NCBI GenBank assembly: GCA_963785425.1 | Contig: CAWAVG010000004.1 | Span: forward strand, 434,001 to 498,000 | Direction: 5' to 3' | DNA from: RYN-133 sp963785425 | Lineage (GTDB): Bacteria > Actinomycetota > Actinomycetes > Mycobacteriales > Jatrophihabitantaceae | DNA: 64,000 nucleotides | Shown: positions 44,859 to 53,759 of the stretch, piece by piece | How the letters are laid out: each line of letters starts with the position of its first letter | Position numbering within the stretch: the stretch's first letter is position 1 | The notes under the pieces: model-generated | What the model was told of the DNA's origin: nothing | Seen by the model: the letters and a program-made list of their open reading frames with translations, nothing else | Database searches by the model: none | Program-made: the position numbers and the translations under genes

Positions 44859-47557
44859 CAGACCGGCCGGCACAGCAGGTGAGCGACGAGCGCGGTCCAG
44901 CCGGTCTGGTGCGAGGCGCCGAGGCCCTCACCGGTGTCGCCGTCGAAGTACTCGCTGAACGTCACCTGCTCGCGCCACAGCGGATCGGCGGACGCCTCGA
45001 GCCGCTCCCCGTCGCTGGGACGGGTGCCGGCGGAGCCGACACGGAACAGATCGCACAATCTCGAATCGATCAGATCAGCAGCCGCCGCAAGGCTCATCGG
45101 CGCACCCGACCCGGTCGGCACGACGAGCGTGAAGTCGTCGCCGAGGAAGTCGTGGTACCTGCGCAACGCGTCGGCGAGCAGCACGTTCACCGGGAACCAC
45201 ACCGGCCCCCGCCAGTTCGAGTTGCCGCCGAACAAGCCGGTCCGCGACTCGCCGGGCTCGTAGTCGATCGACAGCTGCTGGCCCTCGACAGCCATGGTGA
45301 ACGGTGTGCGATACGACGCCGAGAGCGACCGGATGCCGAACGGTGACAGGAACTCCTGCTCGTCGAACATCCGGCCCAGCACGCGACGCAGCCGCTCGGG
45401 CTCGAGCAGCGCCAGCAGATGATCTCCGCCGTCCTCGCCCGTCGGGCCGTGCGTGTGCAGCCCGTCCAGCATGTCGGGACGCCGGCGCAGCAGCCACCGC
45501 AAGCGCGCGGTGAAGTCACCGAGCTCGTCCGGACCGATGCGCGTGTGCGCGACGGCGAGCACCGGTAACAGGCCGACCATCGAACGAACCCGCACCTGCT
45601 CCGCCGTGCCGTCCGGATGCACCAGGACGTCGTAGAAGAATCCGTCGGCGTCGTCCCACAGCGCGATGTCATGCGAACCGAATCGGCGCATTGCATGCGC
45701 GATCGCGAGGAAGTGTTCGAGGAACTTCGTGGCGACCTCGTCCCAAGCAGGCACGCTGCGTGCGAGCTCGACCGCGATCGTCAACAGATTCAGGCAGTAG
45801 AACGCGACCCAGCTCGTCGCGTCCGACTGCTCGAGTCTCGTGCCGTCGGGCAGGGGCGCTGATCGGTCGAACAGCCCGATGTTGTCCATGCCGAGGAACC
45901 CGCCCTCGAACAGGTTCGACCCGTCGGCGTCCTTGCGATTGACCCACCAGCCGAAGTTGAGCAGCAGCTTGGTGAACACGCGGATGAGGAAGTCGGTGTC
46001 ACCCTCGCCCGAAACGTCGGCGTCGATCAGGTACACCCGCCACGCCGCCCACGCGTGCACGGGCGGGTTGACGTCACCGAACGCCCACTCGTAGGCAGGC
46101 AACTGGCCGTCGGCGTGCATCGCCCACTCGCGGCACATGAGCAGCAACTGTTCCTTGGCGAAGCTGGGATCGATGTGCGCGAGCGCGACGCAGTGGAAGG
46201 CGAGGTCCCACGCGGCGAACCACGGGTACTCCCAGTCGTCGGGCATGCAGATCACGTCGGCGAGGGACAGGTGCTGCCACGACACGTTGCGCGCGCCCGG
46301 TCGGGTCCGCGACGCCGGGGGAACGGGTTCGGCCGGGTCGCCTTCGAGCCACTCGGCGACGCCGTACCGATAGAGCTGCTTGTTCCACAGCAGCCCCGCG
46401 AAGGCGCGGCGGGCGATCCAGGCATCCTGCTCGCTCAGCCGCTGCGGCAACACGGCGCGATAGAAGTCGTCGGCCTCGCGGGCACGGTCGGCACACACCG
46501 CGTCGAACCCGGGGCCGAAGCCGTGCTCGTCGAGAGCGCCTGCCACCATGCGCAACCGCACCCGAACGGTCTCACCCGGGCCCACCGCGTCGAACCGGTA
46601 CCAGAACGCGGCTTTGGTTCCGGTGCCCTCATCGTTGACCGCCGATTCGTCGCCGTGGACGACGCGGGCGTCGATGCCGTCCTTCGTGAACCGAGTGGGG
46701 TTCGCGTCCACACCGAACAGCGCGGCGGCATTCGTCTCGTTGTCGCACACCAGCACGTCCGGCGTGCCCTCGGCGACCACCGAGTACGTCCCGAGGAACA
46801 CGTGGTCGCACTCGAGCGCGCGCTGGTTCGCGCCGAGCCGCTCGGGCGGGTCGACGCGATGCAACTCCGGCGTGCGGTCGTCGCGTCCCCACACCCAGGT
46901 GTTGCGGAACCACACCTGCGGCAACAGATGCAGCGGGGCCGGGTCCGGTCCGTGGTTGGTTGCTTCGACGACCATCAGGACGTCGTCCGGCGCTGCCTTC
47001 GCGTAACTCACGGTCACGTCGAAGAATCGGTTGCCGTCGAGGACGCCCGTGTCGGCCAGTTCGTACTCGCGCTGATCGCGGCCGCGGGCGGCGTTCTCGC
47101 GGCGCAGCTGCTCGTACGGGAACTCGGCCTGCGGATAGCGGTAGCGCCAGCGCACCCACGAGTGGCTCGGGGTGCCGTCCATCGCCCACCAGTACTCCTT
47201 GACGTCCTCGCCGTGGTTGCCTTCGCCGTTGGTGAGCCCGAACAGCCGTTCCTTCAGGATCGGGTCTCGGCCGTTCCACAGCGCCACCGCGATGTTCAGG
47301 AATCCGTATCGATCGCAGAAGCCGCCGAGCCCGTCCTCGCCCCAGCGGTACGCACGGCGGTGCGCGTGCTCGAACGGCAGGTACGTCCATGCGTCGCCGT
47401 CGGCCGAGTAGTCCTCACGCACCGTCCCCCACTGGCGCCCCGACAGATACGGACCCCACAGCCGCCACGGGCTCGCCGCATCGGGTGACTCGGCCAGCCG
47501 GGCGTGCTCCGGGGTGGGCGGTGTGTGCGCAGCTTGGGCGGAGTGGGCCGGTACCAC
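44858..47557 (-). CDS. GH63/MGH1-like glucosidase-family protein
   Basis: An 899-residue cytoplasmic protein of the (alpha/alpha)6-barrel GH63/MGH1 type. Typical stretches are WGPYLSGRQWGTVREDYSAD, WRYRYPQAEFPYEQLRRENA, MPDDWEYPWFAAWDLAFHCV (acid Asp region WDLAFH), YEWAFGDVNPPVHAWAAWRV, and the C-terminal GGNSNWRGPVWFPVNVLL. Mycobacterial relatives act on mannosyl/glucosylglycerate. GTG 47557 is chosen because TAGCGT lies seven bases upstream; longer frames lack family support. It is coupled to the Nudix gene and divergent from helD. Confidence 0.87.
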   Translation of the reverse strand: MVPAHSAQAAHTPPTPEHARLAESPDAASPWRLWGPYLSGRQWGTVREDYSADGDAWTYLPFEHAHRRAYRWGEDGLGGFCDRYGFLNIAVALWNGRDPILKERLFGLTNGEGNHGEDVKEYWWAMDGTPSHSWVRWRYRYPQAEFPYEQLRRENAARGRDQREYELADTGVLDGNRFFDVTVSYAKAAPDDVLMVVEATNHGPDPAPLHLLPQVWFRNTWVWGRDDRTPELHRVDPPERLGANQRALECDHVFLGTYSVVAEGTPDVLVCDNETNAAALFGVDANPTRFTKDGIDARVVHGDESAVNDEGTGTKAAFWYRFDAVGPGETVRVRLRMVAGALDEHGFGPGFDAVCADRAREADDFYRAVLPQRLSEQDAWIARRAFAGLLWNKQLYRYGVAEWLEGDPAEPVPPASRTRPGARNVSWQHLSLADVICMPDDWEYPWFAAWDLAFHCVALAHIDPSFAKEQLLLMCREWAMHADGQLPAYEWAFGDVNPPVHAWAAWRVYLIDADVSGEGDTDFLIRVFTKLLLNFGWWVNRKDADGSNLFEGGFLGMDNIGLFDRSAPLPDGTRLEQSDATSWVAFYCLNLLTIAVELARSVPAWDEVATKFLEHFLAIAHAMRRFGSHDIALWDDADGFFYDVLVHPDGTAEQVRVRSMVGLLPVLAVAHTRIGPDELGDFTARLRWLLRRRPDMLDGLHTHGPTGEDGGDHLLALLEPERLRRVLGRMFDEQEFLSPFGIRSLSASYRTPFTMAVEGQQLSIDYEPGESRTGLFGGNSNWRGPVWFPVNVLLADALRRYHDFLGDDFTLVVPTGSGAPMSLAAAADLIDSRLCDLFRVGSAGTRPSDGERLEASADPLWREQVTFSEYFDGDTGEGLGASHQTGWTALVAHLLCRPV

Positions 47558-47564
47558 GGTCCTG

Positions 47565-47570
47565 ACGCTA
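47565..47570 (-). promoter_or_regulatory. TAnnnT -10-like box, likely leaderless start
   Basis: On the minus strand TAGCGT, seven bases, then GTG 47557. A second TAGCGT at 47603-47608 on the plus strand precedes helD, giving a divergent promoter pair within 60 bases. Confidence 0.45.
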
Positions 47571-47617
47571 CGCGGATCGGAAATTCGGTTGCCGCCGGCG
47601 CGTAGCGTCGTTTGATC

Positions 47618-49603
47618 GTGGCGCCTGATGCCGTACTGATCCGCGAACAAGACCACCTCGACCTCGCCCGACGTTGCCTGCTCGCCATGCGCGACGCAGC
47701 CGAGCGCATCGCCGACTACGGGGTCGACGAGCTCGCCAGCCAGAGCCTGGGACGCATCCGCGCCGAGCGGCTCAAGGCGCTCAGCGCCGATCCCGGAGCA
47801 CCGCCGTTCTTCGGCCGCACCGATCGCGACGCCCCCGACGACGAGACCTTCCACATCGGCCGCCGCCACGTGCGCGACAACCGTGGCGATCCGGTCGTCA
47901 TCGACTGGCGCGCGCCCATCGCCCGCGCCTTCTACCGGGCCACGCCGGCCGATCGCATGGGGGTCACCCTGCGGCGCCGGTTCGGTTTCCACAACGGCGA
48001 GCTGTCGTCGTACGAGGACGAGCACCTCGACCTCGGCGAGCAGCTGGGCCTCGCCTCGGATCTGTTGCGCGAGGAGATCGAACGTCCTCGCGTCGGCCCG
48101 ATGCGCGACATCGTGGCGACCATTCAGCCCGACCAGGACGACCTGGTACGCGCCGACCTCGACACCTCGCTGTGCATCCAGGGCGCACCGGGCACCGGAA
48201 AGACCGCGGTCGGGCTGCACCGTGCCGCCTACCTGCTCTACACCTATCCCGAGCGGCTGCGGCGCTCAGGCGTGCTGGTGGTCGGCCCGAATGCAGCCTT
48301 CCTGCACTACATCGCGCAGGTGTTGCCGTCGCTCGGCGAGGGCGGCATCGAGCAGGCGACGGTCGCCGAGATCGTCGGCGGCGAGCCACGCGCCGACGAG
48401 CCGGTCGATCTCGCCACGCTCAAGGGCGACGCCCGGATGGCCGACGTGCTGCGGCGCGCGGTCGTGTCGCATGTCCGCAAGCCCACCGAGGACGTGCTCG
48501 TCATCATCGGCACGCGTCGCTACCGCGTGGGTGCGCATCATCTGCGCCGCTACGTCGACGACGCCCGCCGCGCGCTCACCGATGGTCTGCGGTGGTCACT
48601 CGCACGCGAACGGCTGCGGGTGCAGGTCGCCGAGGACGTCCGCCGCCAACGCGAGGACGCCGGCGGCGCCCCGTCCGACGCGGAGACCATCAAGATGTCG
48701 CGCACGCCGGCGGTCAAGGAGTTCGTCGAGCAGGTGTGGCCGGCTCTCTCGGCGCCCGAGCTGCTCATGCGGCTCTACGACGACGCCGACTTCCTGCGGC
48801 GCTGCGCCCCGACCCTGACCGAGGACGAGCGGGCGGCGCTGTACCGGCAGCGCCGCGCGGCGGTGCGCACCGTGCGGTGGACGCCGGCCGACACGGTGCT
48901 GCTGGACGAGCTGAGCGGGCTGATCGATGCCACCCCGACCTACGTCCACGTCGTCGTCGACGAGGCGCAGGACCTGTCGGCGATGCAGTGTCGCGCAGTG
49001 GCCCGCCGCTGCCCGCTCGGGTCGGTCACGGTGCTCGGCGACCTGGCCCAGGCCACGACGCCCTGGGCGCCCGGCGACTGGGCCGTCACGCTCACCCATC
49101 TGGGCCACGAGTCGGCGACCGTGCGGCCGCTGACCGCCGGCTACCGCGTGCCCGGCGAGGTGATCGAGCTGGCCAACCGGCTGCTGCCGCACATCGCGAC
49201 CGGCGTGCCGCCCGGCACCGCGGTGCGCTCGGGCGAGTCGGCGCTGCGGTTCGCGCCCGCGTCGGCGCTGACGGAGACCGTCACGGAGCTGACGGCCATC
49301 GAGGGGTCGATCGGCGTGATCGTCCCCGACGCGCGGGCCGACGTGGTGCTCGCCGAACTCCGGGCGTCCGGCATCGACGCGGCACCCGTCGAGTCGGAGG
49401 ACGACCCGCGCATCACGGTGGTGCCCGCGACCGCGGCGAAGGGACTGGAGTTCGACTCGGTCGTGCTGCTCGAGCCCGCCGAGATCGTGGCCGCCGAACC
49501 GATGCGGCAGGCCGGCCTGCGGCGCCTCTACGTCGTCCTCACCCGGGCGGTCTCGCACCTGCGCGTGCTGCACGACCAGCAGCTCCCCGCCGAACTCGCC
49601 TGA
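47618..49603 (+). CDS. helD: HelD-like RNA polymerase-associated UvrD-family helicase
   Basis: A 661-residue protein. After an N-terminal coiled-coil (IREQDHLDLARRCLLAMRDA) comes the HelD-specific region VIDWRAPIARAFYRATPADR and RRFGFHNGELSSYEDEHLD. The helicase motifs are Walker A QGAPGTGKTAVGLHRAAYLL, DEAQDLSAMQ (motif II), GDLAQATTPWAPGDW and LRRLYVVLTRAVSHL (motif VI). HelD proteins remove stalled or inactive RNA polymerase from nucleic acid and can give rifampicin tolerance in actinobacteria. GTG 47618 is chosen; TTG 47612 is possible. Confidence 0.88.
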   Translation: MAPDAVLIREQDHLDLARRCLLAMRDAAERIADYGVDELASQSLGRIRAERLKALSADPGAPPFFGRTDRDAPDDETFHIGRRHVRDNRGDPVVIDWRAPIARAFYRATPADRMGVTLRRRFGFHNGELSSYEDEHLDLGEQLGLASDLLREEIERPRVGPMRDIVATIQPDQDDLVRADLDTSLCIQGAPGTGKTAVGLHRAAYLLYTYPERLRRSGVLVVGPNAAFLHYIAQVLPSLGEGGIEQATVAEIVGGEPRADEPVDLATLKGDARMADVLRRAVVSHVRKPTEDVLVIIGTRRYRVGAHHLRRYVDDARRALTDGLRWSLARERLRVQVAEDVRRQREDAGGAPSDAETIKMSRTPAVKEFVEQVWPALSAPELLMRLYDDADFLRRCAPTLTEDERAALYRQRRAAVRTVRWTPADTVLLDELSGLIDATPTYVHVVVDEAQDLSAMQCRAVARRCPLGSVTVLGDLAQATTPWAPGDWAVTLTHLGHESATVRPLTAGYRVPGEVIELANRLLPHIATGVPPGTAVRSGESALRFAPASALTETVTELTAIEGSIGVIVPDARADVVLAELRASGIDAAPVESEDDPRITVVPATAAKGLEFDSVVLLEPAEIVAAEPMRQAGLRRLYVVLTRAVSHLRVLHDQQLPAELA

Positions 49604-49759
49604 AACCCGGGACTTCGCAACGCGGCCCGATATGGTAGGAACCCCTGGGTTTCTCGTGACGTGCGCCACCCCTGTACGAACCGAGGAACGCCGGAAAACG
49701 CAGCCGACCCCGTGCCGCAGGTGGCCACCCCACCGCTGGCCCGAGCCGAGGAGTTCTCC

Positions 49760-50884
49760 ATGTCAGAACACGTCCATGCGGTCCAGCCGGAACCGGACAT
49801 GGTGCAGCTGCTCACCCCCGAGGGCCAGCGCGTCGAGCACCCCGACTACTCCCTCGACATCAGCGACGACGAGATCGCCGCGCTCTACCGCGACCTCGTC
49901 ATGGTGCGCCGCATCGACACCGAGGCCATCGCGTTGCAGCGCCAGGGCGAGCTCGGGCTGTGGGCCAGCCTGCTCGGCCAAGAGGCCGCGCAGATCGGTG
50001 CCGGGCGGGCACTGCGCACGCAGGACATGGCGTTCCCGACCTACCGCGAGCACGGCGTCGCGTGGTGCCGCGAGGTCGACCCGCTGACCTTGCTCGGCCT
50101 CTACCGCGGCACCAACCTCGGCGGCTGGGACCCGAAGGCGAACAACTTCAACCTGTACACGATCGTGATCGGCGCGCAGACGCTGCACGCGACCGGCTAC
50201 GCCATGGGAGTCGTGCGCGACGGCGCGGTCGGGACGGGCGACCCCGACCGTGACACCGCGGTGCTGACGTTCTTCGGCGACGGTGCGTCGAGCCAGGGCG
50301 ACGTCAACGAGGCGTTCGTGTGGTCGGCCGCAGGCAACCTGCCGATCGTGTTCTTCTGCCAGAACAACCAGTGGGCGATCAGCGAGCCGGTCGAGCGCCA
50401 GAGCCGGGTGCCGCTCTACCAGCGCTCGTCCGGCTTCGGTTTCCCGGGCGTGCGCGTCGACGGCAACGACGTGCTGGGCTGCCTCGCCGTCACCCGCAAG
50501 GCGCTGGACGACGCGCGCAACGCGCAGGGTCCGACCTTCATCGAGGCGTACACGTACCGGATGAACCCGCACACCACCAACGACGACCCGCGGCGTTACC
50601 GGCTCGGCAGCGAGGCCGAGACGTGGAAGCTGAAAGACCCGATCGAACGGGTCCGCGCCTACCTCACCCGAGAGGCGCGCATCGAACCGTCCTTCTTCGA
50701 CGAGGTCGATGCCGAGGCCAAGGCGCTGGCCGAACATGTCCGCAAGGGTTGCCGCGAACTTCCCGACCCGACGCCGGCGTCGCTGTTCGACAACGTCAAC
50801 GTGACGTTGCCCGACGACCTGCGCGCCCAGCGCGACGACTTCGTCGAATTTGTCTCTGCTCTGGACGAGAGTGGCACGCGATGA
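49760..50884 (+). CDS. bkdA: 2-oxoacid dehydrogenase E1 component, alpha subunit
   Basis: A 374-residue thiamine-pyrophosphate E1 alpha. The TPP motif runs FFGDGASSQGDVNEAFVWSA to NNQWAIS (GDG...NN). Other blocks are LWASLLGQEAAQIGAGRALR, FPTYREHGVAWCR and TYRMNPHTTNDDPRRYR. It is a subunit of the pyruvate or branched-chain 2-oxoacid dehydrogenase; the gene order E1 alpha-E1 beta-E2 and the similarity to mycobacterial BkdA favour branched-chain acids. ATG 49760 follows GAGGAG at 49748-49753; longer frames are not needed. Confidence 0.92.
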   Translation: MSEHVHAVQPEPDMVQLLTPEGQRVEHPDYSLDISDDEIAALYRDLVMVRRIDTEAIALQRQGELGLWASLLGQEAAQIGAGRALRTQDMAFPTYREHGVAWCREVDPLTLLGLYRGTNLGGWDPKANNFNLYTIVIGAQTLHATGYAMGVVRDGAVGTGDPDRDTAVLTFFGDGASSQGDVNEAFVWSAAGNLPIVFFCQNNQWAISEPVERQSRVPLYQRSSGFGFPGVRVDGNDVLGCLAVTRKALDDARNAQGPTFIEAYTYRMNPHTTNDDPRRYRLGSEAETWKLKDPIERVRAYLTREARIEPSFFDEVDAEAKALAEHVRKGCRELPDPTPASLFDNVNVTLPDDLRAQRDDFVEFVSALDESGTR

Positions 50885-50981
50885 GCGCTCGCGCGAAGAG
50901 CCCAGTCATCAATGCGGCGAAGCCGCAATCGTGCTCGACGATCTACCCGAGCGCAGCGAGCGGTGGAGAGGAGACGCGAGG

Positions 50982-51953
50982 ATGACTGCAGCAAGTATGG
51001 CGAAAGCGCTCAATGACGGCTTGCGCAGGGCGATGGAGGACGACCCGAAGGTCCTCATCATGGGCGAGGACGTCGGCAAGCTCGGCGGCGTCTTCCGCAT
51101 CACCGACGGGCTGCAGAAGGACTTCGGCGAGGACCGGGTCATCGACACCCCGCTGGCCGAATCGGGCATCATCGGCACGGCGGTCGGGCTCGCGATCCGC
51201 GGCTACCGGCCGGTGTGCGAGATCCAGTTCGACGGCTTCGTGTTCCCCGGCTTCGACCAGATCGTCAGCCAGGTAGCGAAGTTCCACAACCGCTCGGCCG
51301 GCCTGGTCAAGATGCCGATCACCATCCGCATCCCGTTCGGCGGCGGCATCGGCGCGGTCGAGCACCACAGCGAATCGGTGGAGACGTACTTCGCGCACAC
51401 CGCCGGGCTCAAGGTCGTGGCGTGCTCCAACCCGTCCGACGCCTACTGGATGGTGCAGCAGGCGATCGCCGACGACGACCCGATCATCTTCTGCGAGCCC
51501 AAGCGGCTCTACCACGCGGCAAAGGCCGAGATCGCCGACGAGCCGATCCCGCTGTACCAGGCGCGCACCGTCCGGCCGGGTGCGCACGTGACCGTCGTGG
51601 GTTACGGCCCGACGGTCTCGACGCTGGTCGCCGCGGCGGAGGCTGCCTCGGAAGACGGCATCGAGCTCGAGGTGATCGACCTGCGCTCGGTGTCGCCGCT
51701 GGACATGCCGACCGTCCTCGAGTCCGTCAGACGCACCGGCCGGCTCATCGTGGCGCACGAGGCACCGCACAGCTTCGGTGTCGGTGCCGAGGTGGCGACG
51801 CGGGTGATGGAAGAGGCGTTCTACTCGCTCGAGGCGCCCGTACTGCGCGTCGCGGGCTACGACACGCCGTACCCGCCGAGCCGGCTCGAGCACGAGTGGT
51901 TGCCCAACCTCGACCGCGTCCTCGATGCCGTCGACAAGATCATGGAGTACTGA
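50982..51953 (+). CDS. bkdB: 2-oxoacid dehydrogenase E1 component, beta subunit
   Basis: A 323-residue E1 beta. It contains MGEDVGKLGGVFRITDGLQ, ESGIIGTAVGLAIRGYRPVC, EIQFDGFVFPGFDQIVSQVA, RIPFGGGIGAVEHHSESVE and HEAPHSFGVGAEVATRVMEE. It pairs with E1 alpha to form the TPP-binding tetramer. ATG 50982 is preceded by GAGGAG. The 97-base gap after E1 alpha holds a small GCGGC-GAA-GCCGC hairpin (near 50917-50930). Confidence 0.93.
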   Translation: MTAASMAKALNDGLRRAMEDDPKVLIMGEDVGKLGGVFRITDGLQKDFGEDRVIDTPLAESGIIGTAVGLAIRGYRPVCEIQFDGFVFPGFDQIVSQVAKFHNRSAGLVKMPITIRIPFGGGIGAVEHHSESVETYFAHTAGLKVVACSNPSDAYWMVQQAIADDDPIIFCEPKRLYHAAKAEIADEPIPLYQARTVRPGAHVTVVGYGPTVSTLVAAAEAASEDGIELEVIDLRSVSPLDMPTVLESVRRTGRLIVAHEAPHSFGVGAEVATRVMEEAFYSLEAPVLRVAGYDTPYPPSRLEHEWLPNLDRVLDAVDKIMEY

Positions 51954-51958
51954 GCGTC

Positions 51959-53344
51959 GTGAGTATCCAGCAGTTCAGGTTGCCCGACCTCGGGGAAGGC
52001 CTCACCGAGGGCGACATCCTCAAGTGGACGGTCGCCGTCGGCGACACGATCGACGTGAACGACACGATCGCCGAGGTCGAGACCGTGAAGGCCGCCGTCG
52101 AGCTGCCGTCGCCGTACGCCGGTGTCGTGACGGCATTGCTCGCGGACGAGGGAACCACCGTCCCGGTCGGCACGCCGATAATCTCCATCGACACCGGGGG
52201 CGCCGGGGCGGACGCCGCCGAGAATGCCGCGGCCGGCGAGGACATGGTGCCGACGGTGCCCGGCGAGCCCGGCACGGAGGAGAAGCAGCTCACGCTGGTG
52301 GGCTACGGCCCCCGCGAGGAGACCGGGCGGCGGCGCCGCCGGCGCCCGGCCAACGGCACCGCCGCGACCCAGGGCGCGCAGGTGTCGTTCAACCTGCCGC
52401 CGGCTCCGGCAGGTCCGGAGCCCGGGGTCGTCGAGGAGCCGACCCCTGCCGCCGCCCGTGCGCTTGCCAAGCCGCCCGTGCGCAAGCTCGCCAAGTCCCT
52501 GGGCGTCGACCTGGCGACCGTGCAGCCGACCGGTCCGAACGGCACGGTGTCGCGCGACGACGTCCAAGCCGCGGCCTCCGGCGCGCGCGAGGCCGGCTAC
52601 GCCGCCGTCAACCAGGTCGGCGAGGTGCGCTCGGGCCACACCGAGACGCGCATCCCGATCAAGGGCGTGCGCAAGCACACCGCGGCCGCCATGGTGTCGA
52701 GCGCCTTCACCGCGCCGCACGTCACCGAGTTCGTCACGTGCGACGTCACGGCGATGATGGAACTGCGCGACCGCGTCGCCGCGCGCCGCGACTTCCGCGA
52801 CGTCAAGGTGAGCCCGCTTCTGTTCGTCGCGAAAGCGGTCATCCTCGCGGCCCGCAGGACGCCGGCCATCAATGCCACGTGGGACGAGGCCGCGGGCGAG
52901 ATCGTGCTCAAGCACTACGTGAACCTCGGCATCGCGGCGGCGACGGACCGCGGGCTCATCGTCCCCAACATCAAGGACGCCGACCAGCTGTCTCTGCTCG
53001 ACCTCGCCCGTGCGATCACCGCCCTCACCGAGACCGCGCGGTCCGGCCGGACCTCGCCGGCCGACATGAGCGGCGGCACGATCACGATCACGAACGTGGG
53101 CGTGTTCGGCGTGGACACCGGCACGCCGATCCTCAACCCCGGCGAGGCCGGCATCGTGGCGTTCGGCGCGATCAACCGCCGCCCGTGGGTCGTCGGCGCG
53201 GGTGCCGACGAGCGCATCGAAGCGCGCTGGGTGACCCAGCTCGCGGTCTCGTTCGACCACCGCCTCGTCGACGGCCAGCAAGGCTCGCAGTTCCTCGCCG
53301 ACGTTGCGGCAGTGCTCAGTGACCCGGGACTGGCACTGCTGTAA
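51959..53344 (+). CDS. bkdC: 2-oxoacid dehydrogenase E2, dihydrolipoyl acyltransferase
   Basis: A 461-residue E2. The N-terminal lipoyl domain has the lipoylated Lys in AEVETVKAAVELPSPYAG (about residue 43). An Arg/Pro linker and a peripheral-subunit-binding domain (PPVRKLAKSLGVDLATVQPT) follow, then the catalytic core with IPIKGVRKHTAAAMVSS and the active site SFDHRLVDGQQGSQFLADV. It transfers the acyl group to CoA. GTG 51959 starts 5 bases after E1 beta. The E3 lipoamide dehydrogenase is not in the window. Confidence 0.93.
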   Translation: MSIQQFRLPDLGEGLTEGDILKWTVAVGDTIDVNDTIAEVETVKAAVELPSPYAGVVTALLADEGTTVPVGTPIISIDTGGAGADAAENAAAGEDMVPTVPGEPGTEEKQLTLVGYGPREETGRRRRRRPANGTAATQGAQVSFNLPPAPAGPEPGVVEEPTPAAARALAKPPVRKLAKSLGVDLATVQPTGPNGTVSRDDVQAAASGAREAGYAAVNQVGEVRSGHTETRIPIKGVRKHTAAAMVSSAFTAPHVTEFVTCDVTAMMELRDRVAARRDFRDVKVSPLLFVAKAVILAARRTPAINATWDEAAGEIVLKHYVNLGIAAATDRGLIVPNIKDADQLSLLDLARAITALTETARSGRTSPADMSGGTITITNVGVFGVDTGTPILNPGEAGIVAFGAINRRPWVVGAGADERIEARWVTQLAVSFDHRLVDGQQGSQFLADVAAVLSDPGLALL

Positions 53345-53347
53345 ATA

Positions 53348-53370
53348 CCGGATCAGATCCTGTGATCCGG
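53348..53370 (+). terminator. Hairpin after the E2 gene
   Basis: CCGGATCA (53348-53355) and TGATCCGG (53363-53370) pair perfectly around a 7-base loop, 3 bases after the E2 stop. There is no U-tract, so it may slow rather than end transcription. Confidence 0.45.
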
Positions 53371-53453
53371 CGCACCACAGGGCATATCGCTTTGCTTTCG
53401 TCGGTTGTACTAGGCATTCTGGTTAAGAATCCTCAGACACGAAAGGCACTCCG

Positions 53454-53597
53454 ATGTCCCGCACTTCCACGCTGATGCGCAAGCTCGCGAAGCGTCGCAC
53501 CTCCCGTGAGTTCGAGCGCGCCCTGCGCAACGCTTCGGGCCCCATGGAGCAGGAGCTCCGCGCGCTCGCCGCGCGCGCGCAGGTCGGCGGTCTCTGA
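53454..53597 (+). CDS. Small basic conserved actinobacterial protein (47 aa)
   Basis: From ATG 53454: MSRTSTLMRKLAKRRTSREF, then ERALRNASGPMEQELRALAA and RAQVGGL. It is highly basic at the N-terminus and helical, and ends just before a strong terminator. Similar short proteins are widespread in actinobacteria, to my knowledge without a function. AAAGG lies about 8 bases upstream. Confidence 0.75.
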   Translation: MSRTSTLMRKLAKRRTSREFERALRNASGPMEQELRALAARAQVGGL

Positions 53598-53615
53598 CCG
53601 ACCGCGTAGACCCCA

Positions 53616-53647
53616 CGCCCGCCCGTCCCCTCCGGACGCGGCGGGCG
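53616..53647 (+). terminator. Strong GC hairpin terminator
   Basis: CGCCCGCC-CGTCC pairs with GGACG-C-GGCGGGCG around a 5-base loop (one bulged C), about 18 bases after the 47-aa gene stop. TTCGTC follows. It fits an intrinsic terminator of the U-poor actinobacterial type. Confidence 0.65.
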
Positions 53648-53665
53648 TTCGTCATCTCGGAGCCC

Positions 53666-53718
53666 TTTCCCCGCTGGTGCTCGGTCGGCGCACCCCGAAC
53701 CGAGCACCAGCGGGGAAA
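53666..53718. repeat. Perfect 19-bp inverted repeat
   Basis: TTTCCCCGCTGGTGCTCGG (53666-53684) and its exact reverse complement (53700-53718) flank a 15-base spacer, just before the NHL-thioredoxin gene. It is too long and exact for chance, and could be a terminator, a REP-like element or a small structured RNA. Confidence 0.7.
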
Positions 53719-53759
53719 CGGCTGCGGGACGGCACGGTACGGAACAATGTGGGGCCAGG

